A stretch of DNA of 7,536 bases, taken from positions 1 to 7,536 of the forward strand of contig JAEUMA010000236.1 of the NCBI GenBank assembly GCA_016793565.1. Direction: 5' to 3'. The translations under genes and the position numbers were made by a program. The notes below the pieces were generated by a model. That model ran no database searches. It saw nothing but the letters and a program-made list of their open reading frames with translations, and had not been told where the DNA came from. Positions 6,340-7,536 of the stretch are shown here, piece after piece. The first letter of the stretch is position 1. Each line of letters begins with the position of its first letter. The stretch is from Rhizobiaceae bacterium. Its GTDB lineage: Bacteria > Pseudomonadota > Alphaproteobacteria > Rhizobiales > Rhizobiaceae.

Positions 6340-7176
6340 CTAAAGCCGCCAGATGCGCCGCGCGTTGCCCGAAAAAAGCTTGCGCTTTTCGTCGGCGCTT
6401 ACGCCCGAAACCAGCGCCTGGGTGGCCGCCACCCAGGTCGACAAGCCGCCGCCGAGCGTGCAGACCGGCCAGTCGCTACCCCAGACGACGCGATCCCAGC
6501 CGAACACGGAAATCGTGTGCTCGACCCACGGACGCAGGGTGTCAACGGTCCAGGACTCGGGATCGGCATACGCGACGACGCCGGAGATCTTGCCCACCAC
6601 GTTCGGACGCCGGGCGATCTCGGCCATGTGCTCGCGCCAGGGATGCGCGGCCTCGCCCTTGACATCCGGCACGCCGCAGTGGTCGAGCACGAACTGCACG
6701 TCCGGCGTGCTGTCGACCAGCGCGATAGCGAGCTGCAGTTGGCGCGGGAGCACGCACAGGTCGAAGGTCAGGCCGGTGCCGCCGAGCCGCGCGACATTCT
6801 CGCGAAACAGCGCGCCTTGCGAGACGTCGTCGGGCACCACATGCAGAACGCGCCGAAAACCCTTGACCGTGGGGGCCGCCCTGGCCCGCTCCAGATAGGC
6901 CGCGAAGCCCGGCTCCTCCGGCCGGCAGGATGCGATGGCGCCGAGCAGCAGGCTGCCCGGCTCGGCGGCCTTGTCCGCAACATAGTTGGTCTCGGCCTCG
7001 ATGTCGGCCGGATCGACGTCGACCTCCATGTGCAGCGTGCCCGAAATGCCGCAACGCTTCGCTTCGCGCGCATAGTCGGCGTAGGAGAAATCGCGATCCA
7101 GCGCGGGTGCCGCGGCAAGCCACGGATAGCGCAGCGCCGAACGGTCGACGATGTGCAGATGGGTGTCGATGATCAT
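6340..7176 (-). CDS. COG3618-type amidohydrolase (metal-dependent TIM-barrel hydrolase, lactonase-like)
   Basis: This 278-aa cytoplasmic protein is a complete amidohydrolase 2 (PF04909) family member of normal length. The start MIIDTHLHIVD carries the N-terminal HxH metal/substrate motif (H6, H8). Further signs are YPWL (17-20), GTLHMEVDVDP (46-56) on the second strand, KGFRRVLH (105-112), VLDHCGVPD (163-171, H166), NVVGKISGV (192-200), WGSDWPVC (232-239, with catalytic-type D235) and the closing LFSGNARRIWRL. Relatives include L-fuconolactonase, L-rhamnonolactonase, 2-pyrone-4,6-dicarboxylate lactonase and 4-sulfomuconolactonase, so opening of a sugar lactone or an acid lactone is the likeliest reaction. 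No exact substrate can be assigned. It lies 44 bp downstream of an IclR-type regulator gene on the same strand and converges on the transporter genes, which suggests that it acts on the imported compound. Confidence 0.88.
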   Translation of the reverse strand: MIIDTHLHIVDRSALRYPWLAAAPALDRDFSYADYAREAKRCGISGTLHMEVDVDPADIEAETNYVADKAAEPGSLLLGAIASCRPEEPGFAAYLERARAAPTVKGFRRVLHVVPDDVSQGALFRENVARLGGTGLTFDLCVLPRQLQLAIALVDSTPDVQFVLDHCGVPDVKGEAAHPWREHMAEIARRPNVVGKISGVVAYADPESWTVDTLRPWVEHTISVFGWDRVVWGSDWPVCTLGGGLSTWVAATQALVSGVSADEKRKLFSGNARRIWRL

Positions 7177-7182
7177 GGCCCG

Positions 7183-7191
7183 TCTCCTCCC
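7183..7191 (-). promoter_or_regulatory. Shine-Dalgarno for the amidohydrolase
   Basis: On the - strand GGGAGGAGA ends 6 nt before the ATG at 7176. It is a strong site and fixes that start. Confidence 0.8.
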
Positions 7192-7220
7192 TCGAGCGGT
7201 CCGCCGTCCGGTCTGGCGGC

Positions 7221-7536
7221 CTACGGTGTCTGCGTGACGTCCGAGCCGGCGAGCCGCGACAGTTTCTCGGCCGTGGCCAGGATCAGCTCGATCGTCTTGG
7301 TGATGTCGGGAGCGGACGGCAGGTTCACCAGCGTGATGTAGGGCACCGTCAGTGCGGCGATCGCCTTGCCGTCCGGACCGAGCACCGGCGCCGAGAGGTT
7401 GAACACGCCGGCAGTCTGCATCGAGGCCATCATCTCGTAGCCGCGGTCGCGAATCTGGTCGAGGCGGGCGAAGAACTCCGGCGGCTGCGCCGGCTTCTCG
7501 GTGCTGCGCAAATGTTCGGCGATCATCATGCGCCGC
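7221..7536 (-). CDS. IclR-family transcriptional regulator, C-terminal effector-domain part, cut by window end
   Basis: About 105 codons remain; the frame is open through base 7536 (Arg-Arg precede the first visible Met pair), so the true start and the DNA-binding winged helix are outside the window. The visible text is the last part of an IclR effector-binding (GAF-like) domain. It has 'RLDQIRDRGYEMMASMQTAGVFNLSAPV' with the usual 'i...Gy......gv..iaaPv' order, then 'GPDGKAIAALTVPYI' (the 'g.....aalsv' strand), and a final helix 'IELILATAEKLSRLAG' typical of the family end. Such proteins are local regulators that sense a pathway intermediate, often an aromatic or organic acid or a sugar-acid derivative. 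It is transcribed towards the amidohydrolase gene, and the two may share a message. Its operator cannot be located here. Confidence 0.85.
   Translation of the reverse strand, partial: RRMMIAEHLRSTEKPAQPPEFFARLDQIRDRGYEMMASMQTAGVFNLSAPVLGPDGKAIAALTVPYITLVNLPSAPDITKTIELILATAEKLSRLAGSDVTQTP

Noticed and set aside
6337..6348. Small inverted repeat around the convergent stops (CGGC-TAAA-GCCG)
   Set aside because: The stem is only 4-5 bp with a tiny loop and no T tract, so it is too weak to call a bidirectional terminator.
7201..7219. CCGCC/GGCGG inverted repeat between the IclR and amidohydrolase genes
   Set aside because: Five base pairs with a 9-nt loop are expected by chance in DNA this GC-rich; no operator or terminator can be claimed.

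Overview
This window comes from a high-GC genome. The G/C-rich third positions, tight gene packing, GTG starts, and the mix of a CaiB/BaiF CoA-transferase, a RbsB/RbsA/RbsC-type sugar importer, a COG3618 amidohydrolase and an IclR regulator suggest an alphaproteobacterium, most likely of the Rhizobiales/Hyphomicrobiales (Mesorhizobium or Aminobacter-like). The taxon is inferred from style and gene content; no marker gene is present.

Layout. Bases 1-6331 carry seven genes on the + strand. First is the C-terminal end of a class III CoA-transferase (1-408). It overlaps by 4 bp a 380-aa protein that looks like a family 1 solute-binding protein but has no signal peptide (405-1547). After a 34-bp gap comes a complete importer of the ribose/simple-sugar class: a secreted binding protein (1582-2769), two separate half-size ATPases (2908-3645 and 3638-4378) and two BPD_transp_2 permeases (4386-5363 and 5360-6331). 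A strong 13-bp hairpin (2787-2815) separates the binding protein from the rest. Two genes lie on the - strand and converge on the transporter with only 8 bp between stops: a COG3618 TIM-barrel amidohydrolase/lactonase (6340-7176) and, upstream of it, the C-terminal part of an IclR-family regulator (7221-7536, cut by the window end).

How the genes may work together. The five transporter genes form one full importer: binding protein, ATPase heterodimer and permease heterodimer. The two ATPases correspond to the two halves of a RbsA-type tandem ATPase. The N-type half keeps Walker A, Walker B and the H-loop but has lost LSGGQ. The C-type half has a perfect LSGGNQQK but no P-loop lysine. Together they should make one working ATP site and one dead site. 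The CoA-transferase, lactonase-type hydrolase and IclR regulator suggest that the imported compound is a sugar-derived or lactone/acid-type carbon source. The substrate cannot be read from the sequence.

The least conventional points are the leaderless binding-protein-like gene coupled to the CoA-transferase, the split ATPase with complementary losses, and the unclear permease start with a 12-codon overlapping ORF. I saw no RNA gene, mobile element, CRISPR array or long non-coding stretch; the largest gap is 138 bp.
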